NCBI GenBank assembly: GCA_049487715.1 | Contig: CP150575.1 | Span: forward strand, 186,001 to 250,000 | Direction: 5' to 3' | DNA: 64,000 nt | Origin: Pycnococcus provasolii | Lineage: Eukaryota; Chlorophyta; Pseudoscourfieldiophyceae; Pseudoscourfieldiales | Part shown: positions 9,848 to 18,801 of the stretch, piece by piece | Layout: each line of letters starts with the position of its first letter | Numbering within the stretch: the first letter of the stretch is position 1 | Translations under genes and position numbers: made by a program | The notes under the pieces: generated by a model | The model's database searches: none | Told to the model about the DNA's origin: nothing | Seen by the model: the letters and a program-made list of their open reading frames with translations, nothing else

Positions 9848-11431
9848 ATGAAATCTTTCGCTTGTCATCAGCTCCGCCACCACTCCTCCTTGTGGTTGAT
9901 GCGCGCTTCTGTCGCTTCCTTGCGATCGCTACACCTTTCCTTGCGGTCGTCTCTATCAACAACTTCAACTCCCTCTTGTCTGCGTTCTGCTTCTTCTTCT
10001 CTGATCGCCCCTGGACCACAAACTCGCCTCTCCTCCGTCGTCATTGGAGATTCCAACGCGCTCGGCTCCTCCATTTCTTCCCAAACTTCGTCGTTCCCAT
10101 TCACAACAACAACAAACGTCATCCATTCATCAAACAAAATAAACGGCGGCATGGCGTCGTCAGCCACACCGCATACCGCAGCAGCAGCCGCGGCGGCGCA
10201 CAACAAACACAACTCGACGTCGACGACGGCGCCAGACAACCACCAGCCTACCGTACACCGCGGACTTGTAGGCGTGTACGCGGACGAAAGTGCCATATGC
10301 ACAGTCGGACTCAGCGGCATGGGACTCAACTACCGAGGGTACGCCATCGAGGAACTTGCGGAACACTGCGAATTCGAGGAGGTGGCGTACCTCCTGCTGT
10401 ACGGACGTCTGCCAACGCGCAGGGAACGCGACGAATACGTCGCGCGACTCGCGCCCATGCGTGCACTGCCGCCAGCCTTGTGCACCATCCTCGAGCAACT
10501 GCCAGCCACCGCTCACCCCATGGACGTGCAGCGGACGGCGTGCTCCGCAATTGGAACCATGGAGACGGAGCCTGAGGACCCCAAGGCACGAACGCCCGAG
10601 GGTGGTGCGCGCGTCGCGGAAAGACTGATGAGCGTGCTCGGCAGCGCGGTGCTGTACTGGTACCACTTCAAGACGTCTGGAGTGCGCGCCGTGCCGTCCG
10701 TCGACCCCAACGAGACGATGGCCAGCGCCTTCGTTCGCATGCTCAAGGCACCCACGAACGGCGCGTCGTTCACGCCCGACCCGCTGCACGTCAGGACCGT
10801 GGACGCGAGCATGACGCTGTACGCCGAGCACGACCTCGCCGCGAGCACGTTCGCCGCGCGCGTCACCATCTCGTCGCTCAGCGATATGCACAGCGCCATC
10901 ACCACCGCGATTGGAACGCTGCGAGGGCCCCTTCACGGCGGTGCCAACGAGGCTGTGATGCACATGCTCAAGCCGTATCGCTCACCAGATGCCGCGGAAT
11001 CGGCCATTCGCGAGATGCTCGCGAAGAAACAGCTCGTCATGGGATTCGGACACCGCATCTACAAGGGTGGCGATCCGCGCAACAAGGTGTTCAAGGGAAT
11101 CAGCCGCATGCTCAGCATGGAGCGCGAGGGCAGTGGAGGAGATCCCACGCTGTACGCCGTCAGCGAACGCGTGGAAAAGCTCATGGAAACGGAGAAGAAC
11201 ATGTTCCCCAACGCAGACTTCTACGCCGCAAGTAGCTACTACCAGTGCGGCATTCCCATCGAACTGTTCACGCCAATTTTTGTCGTCGGCCGAACATCCG
11301 GATGGGCAGCTCACTGCCTCGAGCAGCGGTCGGCGAATCGCCTGATCCGTCCGTCGGCTGTGTACACCGGTCCCCCTCCGCGCACGTTCGTGCCAATCAA
11401 CGAGCGCACGGAAGAGAACGCAAAGCTATGA
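9848..11431 (+). CDS. prpC: 2-methylcitrate synthase (PrpC-type citrate synthase), mitochondrial
   Basis: The enzyme condenses propionyl-CoA with oxaloacetate to 2-methylcitrate, the entry step of the methylcitrate cycle that clears propionate from odd-chain fatty acids and some amino acids. The ATG at 9848 opens a 527-aa protein with a Ser/Arg/Leu-rich mitochondrial-type presequence of about 130 residues; another ATG at 10151 lies just before the enzyme domain. Motifs close to bacterial PrpC are LNYRGYAIEELAEHCEFEEV, a HPMDVQRT block, an LYAEHDLAASTF block (active-site His), RGPLHGGANE (His), MGFGHRIYKGGDPR (His) and the C-terminal WAAHCLEQR. These favour PrpC over the eukaryotic CS or peroxisomal CS families. 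The start choice is uncertain. Confidence 0.88.
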   Translation: MKSFACHQLRHHSSLWLMRASVASLRSLHLSLRSSLSTTSTPSCLRSASSSLIAPGPQTRLSSVVIGDSNALGSSISSQTSSFPFTTTTNVIHSSNKINGGMASSATPHTAAAAAAAHNKHNSTSTTAPDNHQPTVHRGLVGVYADESAICTVGLSGMGLNYRGYAIEELAEHCEFEEVAYLLLYGRLPTRRERDEYVARLAPMRALPPALCTILEQLPATAHPMDVQRTACSAIGTMETEPEDPKARTPEGGARVAERLMSVLGSAVLYWYHFKTSGVRAVPSVDPNETMASAFVRMLKAPTNGASFTPDPLHVRTVDASMTLYAEHDLAASTFAARVTISSLSDMHSAITTAIGTLRGPLHGGANEAVMHMLKPYRSPDAAESAIREMLAKKQLVMGFGHRIYKGGDPRNKVFKGISRMLSMEREGSGGDPTLYAVSERVEKLMETEKNMFPNADFYAASSYYQCGIPIELFTPIFVVGRTSGWAAHCLEQRSANRLIRPSAVYTGPPPRTFVPINERTEENAKL

Positions 11432-11715
11432 TCTTCTGAGGGAAGAAATTTCTTGAAGAGGAAATAAGTGTGTGGGTATATGTGTGGTGGATATATCTGT
11501 TTGACTTGCACGTCTTACTTAGTAAATAAACATGATTCACAGTGCTATTGTGCACATTTGCATGATTCACCGACTCCCGTGATGAACCAACGAGGTGTCC
11601 CGGGCCAACCGAATTGGCTTGGTGACGTGTCGTCCGGGCTCCGCGTATCTTTTCCCCCCTCCTCAGGATTCCCCAACGAACCTCCCCCCACAAAAAAAAT
11701 AAACATTTTACAATC

Positions 11716-12594
11716 ATGCCCGTCGTATCCGCTGTTTTTGCTCCTTGTTTCTCCGCCGCTTCGAAGACCATCTTAGCAGTTAACCTGGTGGGTTTCACAA
11801 TCACAGCAGTAACGCAAACGCACAAAATCACTGATCTGTGTGGTGTGGGTGCATTCGCCGCTGGTGCACTCTCCTCGAGGCTGGCCTCCTCTGCTTCCGT
11901 CGGTGCACTTTCTTTGTCATCACCATCTACTTTAGCGACATCTCTCGTTGCAGTCTGGTCCGCACGTCTCTCCGGGTACCTCTTTCGACGTGTCTGCGTG
12001 GTTGGCGAAGATAAACGACTGCGGCAATTCTTTCCCGAAGATGAGAATGAGCCGATGTTTACCGGACCGTCCAAATTCCCAATCAACCTCGCGGGATTCT
12101 GGTCCATTCAAGCCACGTGGGCAGCTGTCGTCGGCGCGCCCGCCTATCTGCTCGCGGCTGTACCGTCTGCGGCGCTCACAATGCCAACCACAATTGCTTT
12201 CGGTATCGCCGCCGCGGGACTCGTACTGGAGACGGTTGCAGACTACCAAAAGTCGAAGTGGTATGCCCAAAAGAATCGAAAGGGGTACTGCGAAACGGGC
12301 GTGTGGAAGATGAGCCGACATCCCAACTACGTTGGCGAAGTCATGTTCTGGAGTGGTATGGCCGCCGCCGCCTTGTCGCCGCTCATGGCGGCGAATGCGC
12401 CTGCATGGTCACTCGGCATTTGCCTGGCGTCGCCCATGCTGACGTACACGCTCGTCCGACACGTCAGCGGCGTGCCGATGCTCGAGGACTCTCTCACGAA
12501 GAAGTTCAACGGAGATGCCGACTTCCAGCAGTACCTTCGCGACGTGCCCATCTTCTGGCCAACACCCGCAAGCATTCAGCGCGCGCTCGTGTAA
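11716..12594 (+). CDS. DUF1295 membrane oxidoreductase, steroid 5-alpha-reductase-like
   Basis: The protein is 292 aa with about seven hydrophobic helices. Family signatures are visible: an SxRLSGYLFRR-type helix end at about residue 90, the ADYQKSKW segment, then CETGVWKMSRHPNYVGEVMF with the NADPH-binding RHPNYxGE core, and a C-terminal VPMLED motif. DUF1295 proteins resemble the C-terminal domain of 3-oxo-5-alpha-steroid 4-dehydrogenase and isoprenylcysteine methyltransferase. The substrate is unknown. The stop codon lies 43 bases from the stop of the convergent phytochelatin synthase gene. Confidence 0.85.
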   Translation: MPVVSAVFAPCFSAASKTILAVNLVGFTITAVTQTHKITDLCGVGAFAAGALSSRLASSASVGALSLSSPSTLATSLVAVWSARLSGYLFRRVCVVGEDKRLRQFFPEDENEPMFTGPSKFPINLAGFWSIQATWAAVVGAPAYLLAAVPSAALTMPTTIAFGIAAAGLVLETVADYQKSKWYAQKNRKGYCETGVWKMSRHPNYVGEVMFWSGMAAAALSPLMAANAPAWSLGICLASPMLTYTLVRHVSGVPMLEDSLTKKFNGDADFQQYLRDVPIFWPTPASIQRALV

Positions 12595-12637
12595 AGACTA
12601 CAGTTGTATGTTTCTTGTTTACTACGAAGTAAAAGAA

Positions 12638-13792
12638 TTACGGAATATCCACGTCCACGTCTCCCGCGTATTGCAGCGCCGCGAATGCGCGCGACACGCG
12701 CCGCCGCCCAACCAAGGATGCATACGTGTAGGCCAGCGCGCCTCCGACAACGAAGCCAAGGAAGCCGCCGAGCACACCGGCGGAGGTGGGTGACATGGCT
12801 GATGATCGTGACGTCTGCGATGACGACATGATGGCAGTCCCACCGCCATCGAGGCATGCGAGCATGCCGTCCCAACGCGCGGCTTCGCGGCTTTGCAGAC
12901 ACGCGTACTGCGCCTTGCGATCCGTCGCCTTCGTCGTGCTCACTTCCGTCGTGATTCCAACGGCGACATCGCTGCCTTCTGCGCGCGCGCTCACCACAAC
13001 GAAGCCACGGTTGAGCCCACTCGTCGAATCGAGCGTCGCCATAGCGTCGTACAGCTCCTCCACAGGCAGCCAGACTGGCGGATATTTGTACCGAGACACG
13101 TCCAACAAAAGCACGTGCTCGTCGCCGCTCTCTGCGTCTTTGTGGTACGCCGCGAGAGGCGACATGTGTCCACCACCGAATTCCTCAACGCCCTTCCTGT
13201 CAAAGTTCACCGCGACGAGCTCACCGGACGGCTGTGCACCGTACGCGCGCTCGAGCGCTGCGCGGAACTCGCCCACACCGCCACTACGTGCGTGATGTTT
13301 TTGCACGACGTCGGCATGACACTTCAAATACTGGGACCACTCGTCCAGCGTGGCCCCATGGAGTGCGATGAACTGCGCATCAAGTTCGGCGCCGTTATGC
13401 GTTTTCACCGTCGCAACGCACGGAATGTCCTCGAGGATATTACGCTGCGTGTAGTAGCGGTACGGGCTGTACACGGGGTCCACAGGTACTGCGACAGCGC
13501 GTCCCTGAGAGGCCGCGTTCGCTGCCAGCGCGTTCAATATGGTTGCGGACGTTGCGACGGAGCAGAACGATTGCGTGACTTGCGTGTCGAAGTGATTCAT
13601 CACGGTAGTTGTTGTCACAACCGATGACGAGATAAGGAGCGTGTGGCCGAGGGTGGAGTTTAAGGCGATACCCGACGAGGACGGCGAGAGCGGGAGAGAG
13701 GACACAGACACGCAGACGGAAGAGCAGAGAAGCAGCAAAGGCAAAAACATCTGACAAGCACGCCTGGAACGGACGGACATGGCGAGCGCCAT
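12638..13792 (-). CDS. phytochelatin synthase with signal peptide and C-terminal membrane anchor
   Basis: Phytochelatin synthase is a papain-like gamma-glutamylcysteine dipeptidyl transpeptidase that builds metal-binding (gamma-Glu-Cys)n-Gly from glutathione. The 384-aa protein carries the catalytic triad in its usual context: Cys77 in QSFCSVAT, His209 in GGGHMSPLAAYH, and Asp231 in LLLDVSRYKYPPVW. Unlike the soluble plant enzyme it begins with a hydrophobic signal sequence (about residues 14-33) and ends with one TM helix (GVLGGFLGFVVGGALAYTYA) and a short basic tail. The Cys-rich C-terminal domain is missing. The enzyme therefore probably faces a lumen (vacuole, ER or outside). The ATG at 13792 is preferred, since the longer open frame runs into the TTAGGG array. 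Confidence 0.88.
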   Translation of the reverse strand: MALAMSVRSRRACQMFLPLLLLCSSVCVSVSSLPLSPSSSGIALNSTLGHTLLISSSVVTTTTVMNHFDTQVTQSFCSVATSATILNALAANAASQGRAVAVPVDPVYSPYRYYTQRNILEDIPCVATVKTHNGAELDAQFIALHGATLDEWSQYLKCHADVVQKHHARSGGVGEFRAALERAYGAQPSGELVAVNFDRKGVEEFGGGHMSPLAAYHKDAESGDEHVLLLDVSRYKYPPVWLPVEELYDAMATLDSTSGLNRGFVVVSARAEGSDVAVGITTEVSTTKATDRKAQYACLQSREAARWDGMLACLDGGGTAIMSSSQTSRSSAMSPTSAGVLGGFLGFVVGGALAYTYASLVGRRRVSRAFAALQYAGDVDVDIP

Positions 13793-13853
13793 CACGAGTG
13801 AAATTTCTCCGGGGGGGTGTGGTTGCCCGTGGCCAACCACTGTGGTCAGGTGG

Positions 13854-13874
13854 GGGGTTAGGGTTAGGGTTAGT
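13854..13874. repeat. TTAGGG telomere-like array
   Basis: Three GGGTTA units lie about 60 bases upstream of the phytochelatin synthase start codon. Confidence 0.8.
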
Positions 13875-14003
13875 TGAAGTTTAACCACAAACGCACAGCA
13901 CGCACAGCACAGCACTCTCCTTGGACTTGTTTGTCTCTTGTCTGTCTCCTTCTTTCGATTCCGATTTCGACAACTCTGCTTTTTTTTAGTACTACTGTTA
14001 TGG

Positions 14004-15728
14004 TTACATTTGTGCGAACACGCAACGCACCACCTCTTGCGTCGGAGTGCCTCCTTCTCCTGTGTCTTCCTCCTGTGCGCTCGCGAGCCGTTTCAGCGCA
14101 TCACGCACGCTATCGCGCGCAGTCGCATCGACGAGCAAAGACGCGGCGCTCTCCGCCACCTCTTCAGGAGACACGCGACCGACGAGCTCGGGAACGGGAG
14201 GGGTCACACCCGCGGCGTCCGCCCACATATTTGGCCAGGCGAGATGGCCCGACTGGCTGAGAAGTGCAAGGTTCACGCGACGCGCAACTGCGGCACCCAC
14301 GCCAAGCGGAAGCTGCATGAGCAAGCCGAGCAAGCCGCCAGCCGCACCGCGAAAATCCTCGATGGCGTGCGATGGAAGGCACACCACCATCGGCACGCCG
14401 AGCGCGCCGAGCTCCGCGGTGTTCGTCCCGACCGTCGTGAGAGCAAGATCCATGCTCGCGTACAGCTCGAACGGAGGCACGCCACCACTGTCGCTCGACG
14501 GCGCCCAAAGCTCGACGACGAGCTCGCCGTCGCGGTGATCTGCGACAACGTGACCCACGTGCTCGTACGAACCGCATCGCTCGCGAACGTCGTCCGAGTC
14601 TGCTTCAAACATCTCGACGCGCGCGCGGCCAATCAGCCACCCGAATCGCTTCGCGAGATCGTCTGTCGTATCGTCGAGGCACGCCTGCAGATCATTGGCG
14701 GTGGTGGTTGGTGCAAGCGGCAGCACGAATCGTGGCGGCGTGACACCGTCCGTCGACATCTGCGACATTAGGCTTGCGGCTGAGCTGAGAAAGAATGGCG
14801 CTCCTATTCGCAGCTTCGCGCGCTTCGAACCAGGAAGCACGCCAACGATGGTTTCGGATGGGGAAGATCGTTTCGTCGACTGCGTGGCGGTGCTCTCGCG
14901 CTTACGAGCGAGCGCAAGAAGCAGGTCTCCAGATACGTGGCACTTGTGCCTCCAACGAGCTGGCACGTGCGCCAGCTGGGCTCGCGAACGCAGCACGTAT
15001 GCACTCGCTAGGTTAGGCCAAAGTACAGCACGTTCGGCGTACAGCACGCAGCGATACCTCAGTCTCCACGCGAGTAGGATGGCAAGCATTTGATCACCTC
15101 CGAGGAAGAGCACGACGCCGCGTTGTCGTAGTCGCCGTGCTCGAGCTGCGGGCACTTTCCGTCGCATCAGCCGTGCGACGACGTTCGCGGCGGCTTGTCG
15201 CACGACGAAGAACGCGCGTCCGAGCAGCAGCAGCCACAGGAATTGGCGCGGCGCCGCGACGCCGTCGATCGCCTTTTGTTTCCCAAGCGCGCTCACTTCC
15301 CTCCCGGATGCGTGCGGACAAGGCGCGAGCGCGGCAAAGACTCCGTTGGAGTGCGCGTGTTCGTCGGTGTCTGACGCGTCCTTGATGGCAGTCGCCGCGG
15401 CTTGCACCCAGCTGCACACCTCACCCGGCCCGTTCGTCATGATGACAACGTCCCCTCCTCTGTGTGCTTTGGTATTTGCGTGCGCCGATGGCGGTCCTTC
15501 GTCTAGAGCAAGTGAGGATGAGCCGGCAGGGAACATGATCGCATTCAGAGGATTTGACGAATCAGACAATCCTTGTGACGAACAACGTGCACGCAACACT
15601 GCACTGTGTTTTTGTGTGCGTAAAACAAAGGCAGGGCGTATAGCACGGCACCTTCTTAGAACCGAACGCGTATTAACGAGGGCGGGCGTGAAGTGAAAGT
15701 GACCCGAACCCGACTGGCGCGTCGCCAT
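14004..15728 (-). CDS. LpxB-like glycosyltransferase of the cyanobacterial type, plastid-targeted
   Basis: The 574-aa protein resembles the lipid-A-disaccharide-synthase-related proteins of cyanobacteria. It has the opening strand and loop VVIMTNGPGEVCSWV, an APCPHASG motif, a first Rossmann half with VVLFLGGDQMLAILLAWRL, and a second half with GVLPGSKRAK (donor-binding GSR-like loop), LTTVGTNTAELGALGVPMVV and a PELVG segment near the end. The N-terminus (about residues 1-55) is rich in Arg and Ser and looks like a transit peptide. The ATG at 15728 was chosen; one at 15770 is also possible. The reaction is unknown, since the cyanobacterial proteins are not proven lipid A enzymes. The gene is divergent from the OGT gene, 253 bases apart. 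Confidence 0.75.
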   Translation of the reverse strand: MATRQSGSGHFHFTPALVNTRSVLRRCRAIRPAFVLRTQKHSAVLRARCSSQGLSDSSNPLNAIMFPAGSSSLALDEGPPSAHANTKAHRGGDVVIMTNGPGEVCSWVQAAATAIKDASDTDEHAHSNGVFAALAPCPHASGREVSALGKQKAIDGVAAPRQFLWLLLLGRAFFVVRQAAANVVARLMRRKVPAARARRLRQRGVVLFLGGDQMLAILLAWRLRYRCVLYAERAVLWPNLASAYVLRSRAQLAHVPARWRHKCHVSGDLLLALARKRESTATQSTKRSSPSETIVGVLPGSKRAKLRIGAPFFLSSAASLMSQMSTDGVTPPRFVLPLAPTTTANDLQACLDDTTDDLAKRFGWLIGRARVEMFEADSDDVRERCGSYEHVGHVVADHRDGELVVELWAPSSDSGGVPPFELYASMDLALTTVGTNTAELGALGVPMVVCLPSHAIEDFRGAAGGLLGLLMQLPLGVGAAVARRVNLALLSQSGHLAWPNMWADAAGVTPPVPELVGRVSPEEVAESAASLLVDATARDSVRDALKRLASAQEEDTGEGGTPTQEVVRCVFAQM

Positions 15729-15981
15729 ACGAATCCTCCCAGTTCCTGTTGTCGAGCACGATGAGACCAAACCAACCCCTGGTCCCTCTCAGCCTCAGAC
15801 ATCAGATCTCCTCTGAGATTTGATTCGGGGTTTCATTGAGAGGGGATTCGGAACAGGTGATTCGGACCTTCCTTACCACCCGGCGGAAACAAGTGGGTTC
15901 TTCTTCCCGGTAAGACGGGTTCGAACCGTTTCTGCGATCGATTTATGTCGATGGCGGGCGATCACTGAACCATCAAGAGGC

Positions 15982-18232
15982 ATGTTCACGCCATTCGGTG
16001 CGCGTTTGTGTGCTTATTCCCTCCTCGTTTTACTACTTGTCTTGTGTGGTGGTGCATCTTCGGCTTCGTCATCCTCGTCATCGTTTGGGGAGCAGTGCAC
16101 TGCACCTCCTGGTAGTAGTAGTCCCTCGTCGTTATCGGCGGCGGCGTTATCGGCTGACACGCTTGCTCTATGGGGAAACGAGTATTTCAAACGGGGGGAA
16201 TATGCAAAAGCACTCCCGTGCTACCGCAAAGCTTTACTGAAAAATCCAAACCACGAAGCCGCAGCGGCCAACGTGGGACTCGTCGCCGCGGCTAGAGGTG
16301 ACGGAGACAGCGCAATACAAGCGTGCGAGCCAATCGTAAAGCGGGGGTCACAATATGCACCCGCACACTACTGCCTCGGCCTCGGGTGGCTGACGAAGCA
16401 GAAGCCGGTGCAAGCTGTCGTGCACCTCCAAAAGGCGAGAGCGCTTGACGCGAACTTGAACTTGATGGGTGCGCTCGCAGAGGCGGGGAGACAGGCCTCC
16501 GCCTTCGCTCTCGACGCCGGCGACGCCGCCGCCGCGGAGCAGTACGCCGCCGCGGCTCTCGACGAGGGCGCGCCTCCCAACGACGACGCGACGAGAAAAC
16601 GATGGATGGGAGACACGTTGAAATTTCGAGCTCACGCGTTAAGGCGGTTGGGCAGGCACGCGGAGGCGGCAGACGTCTTCAAGGATGCGGCAGCTGCACA
16701 GCCACGCGACGTCGAGGCGCTCGCGAATGAAGGACTCGCGAGACTGCACCTTGGCGAGACGGACCGCGCGGTAAGCCGGCTCAAGAAAAGCCTTAAGCTG
16801 CGGCCAACCTTTCACAACGCGCGCTGCGCTCTGGCGCGGGCTTACCATCACGGGCGTAAGGAGCCGATGCAAGCTGTTGGCGAATTTCGTCGCGTGCTGC
16901 GCAGCGACGCGAATCACACCGACGCCTTTGTCGGGCTGCTAGCCGCGGCAGCGGAGGCTTGCGACTGGAGCACGCGAGAGCTCGACGAACGCCGTGCCAT
17001 TCGTTGGCTGCACAAAACCTTGGAATCGTCGTCGGCATCGTCGCGTGTTCCAATCACTCCCTTCGATGCGCTCGTCACCACGCCCGCGCCGCCACACATG
17101 CATCGCGCGCTCGCAATGCGATACGCGCGCGCCGCTGCGGAGGAGGCGCGTGCGCTGAACGAAAAGGCCGCCACCGGAGGTCAGCGTCGCCGCCTTTCTC
17201 GCGGCTCGCCGCTTCGCGTCGCCTACATCACAAGCGACCTCGGCTCGCATCCCGTGGGCCGACTCGTGGCTGGCCTCTTTGCAAGGCACAGCGCGCTCGT
17301 GGTTCCCACCATCTTCAGCCTGCGCGCCGCGGACGGTTCACGGTGGCATGCCGAGGCTGTGGCGGGAGTACAGTTGGCGAAGGGGTCGCGTGGTTGAGCT
17401 TGACAAGGCGGACCATGCTGCGGTGATAAAGTCGATTCTAGAGTTCAAGCCGCACGTGCTCGTCGACCTGATGGGATTCACAGCCGCGTCGAATGCGCTG
17501 ACGCGCGAGATGGTGGCGGCAAGCCGGCTAGCACCCGTCGGCATTGGCGCGGTTGGCTACCCGGGCACGCTCGGTGACGAGCGGAACATGCCGTACGCGC
17601 TGCTTGACGCGCGCGTCGCGCCGCCGTCGCTCGTGCAACGTGGATTCGCGGAACGTGCGATCTATCTGCCTCACACGTATCAGGTGAATTCTCACCTCGT
17701 CAGCCCCGCACCGCCGTTCGCGAGTCCGGCGACGCGCTCGAGCGAAGGTTTGCCCGAGGATGCGTTTGTGTTTGCTCACTTCAACACGCTGCGCAAGCTG
17801 TCGCCCGAGTCGTTCGACCTGTGGGCGGCGATCCTTGCGCGCGTTCCGAACAGCGTACTTTGGCTGCTACGCATGCCCGCCGCCGCGGAAGCGCAGCTGC
17901 GCATGGAGGCGACAAGCCGTGGACTTGCACCGGGCAGGATCGTGTTTGGCGCATTTCGCTCGGGCGACGCGCACGTCGCTCGCTGCGAGCTTGCCGACCT
18001 GTTCTTGGACAACACGCGCTACGGCGCGCACACGACGGCGACCGACGCGCTTTGGTCTGGCGTTCCTGTGCTCACGCTGCGTGAGGAGCAGATGCCAAGT
18101 CGTGTTGCGGGCAGCCTTATTGAAGCTCTCTGTGAAGACGATGATGTGGAGCCTTGCGACTTGGCAAAAGCACTCATTGCAACGAGTGTACGCGAGTTTG
18201 AGGATATGGCTGTGATGTTAGCGACTGGTTAA
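15982..18232 (+). CDS. TPR O-GlcNAc transferase-like (GT41) with signal peptide, one frame break
   Basis: GT41 enzymes add GlcNAc (or fucose, in SPINDLY) to Ser/Thr of proteins. From the ATG at 15982 comes a hydrophobic signal peptide, then about nine TPR-like helices (residues 50-380), then the split catalytic domain: RVAYITSDLGSHPVGRLVAG at about residue 413, VLVDLMGFT, GYPGTLGDERNMPY, FAHFNTLRKLSPE and YGAHTTATDALWSGVPVLTL. The first part ends at a TGA (17395-17397), while the rest reads one base further on. Removing one G from GCGAAGGGGTCG at 17381-17384 gives one 750-codon frame and a normal family spacing, so no exon is missing. Assembly error is the simplest cause. The signal peptide is unusual for this mostly nucleocytosolic family. 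Confidence 0.8.
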
Positions 18233-18313
18233 TGTGGTTGTGTTGTATAAAATGTGTAACGTAAGTGTTTATAACACGTTAATTTTAATTATAATAACGT
18301 TAATTATAATAAT

Positions 18314-18349
18314 TGTAACACGTCATATTACATATAATTACGTGTTACA
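18314..18349. terminator. AT-rich hairpin in the OGT 3' flank
   Basis: TGTAACACG (18314-18322) and CGTGTTACA (18341-18349) form perfect 9-bp arms around an 18-base AT-rich loop, about 85 bases after the OGT stop codon. A role in 3'-end formation is only a guess. Confidence 0.3.
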
Positions 18350-18663
18350 CATAGCAGGCGGATGCGGGACTCAGGCATCGAAAGCGAGGCGGAGACGGAC
18401 GTATTCCACGCGCGTGTCATCCATGCTTGGGGTGAAGACGCTGACGAGGAAATTGCAGTCTCAACTCCAAGACAGCCCTCTTTCCCACAAATTGGACTCC
18501 TCTAGATACTACTCTAGCGGCAGGTAGAGTAGTAAGTGTGACCTGCTTGAGTCATCGTGTTGATGCACGGTTGGTGGCGATGGCAACGACATCAACGAAA
18601 ACAAGTCGCAACCGGAGCCCTCACTACGCCAACGAAAGCGCCCTGATAGGGTGATTTAACCTT

Positions 18664-18801
18664 CGAAATCACCTGCGCCATGAACAAAAACGCGCAGTGA
18701 ATGACACCGGTGAATGGGCTGAATGGTGAAAGTGAATGGTGTGAATGGACAACCGCTGGACAGAGTAAATCACACTTCATTACTGAATGAGGGATCTCAG
18801 G
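18664..18801 (-). repeat. 3'-UTR element, copy A (inverted relative to copy B)
   Basis: Read on the minus strand, this ~138-bp stretch begins at the Mpv17 stop codon with CTGAGATCCCTCATTCAGTA and continues with several CATTCA units and GCGCGTTTTT. The same sequence with about 20-25% differences follows the DUF4336 stop codon at 21783. The rest of 18233-18663 has no recognised gene. Confidence 0.8.

Noticed and set aside
10160-10963. 267-codon minus-strand frame
   Set aside because: It is antisense to methylcitrate synthase and has no recognisable domain.
15914-15930. tRNA-like T arm (GACGG-GTTCGAA-CCGTT)
   Set aside because: No matching acceptor stem, D arm or anticodon arm can be drawn upstream.
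17345-17375. A 31-base GT...AG intron that would also fix the OGT frame
   Set aside because: It would delete a segment with normal family spacing and is shorter than known spliceosomal introns.
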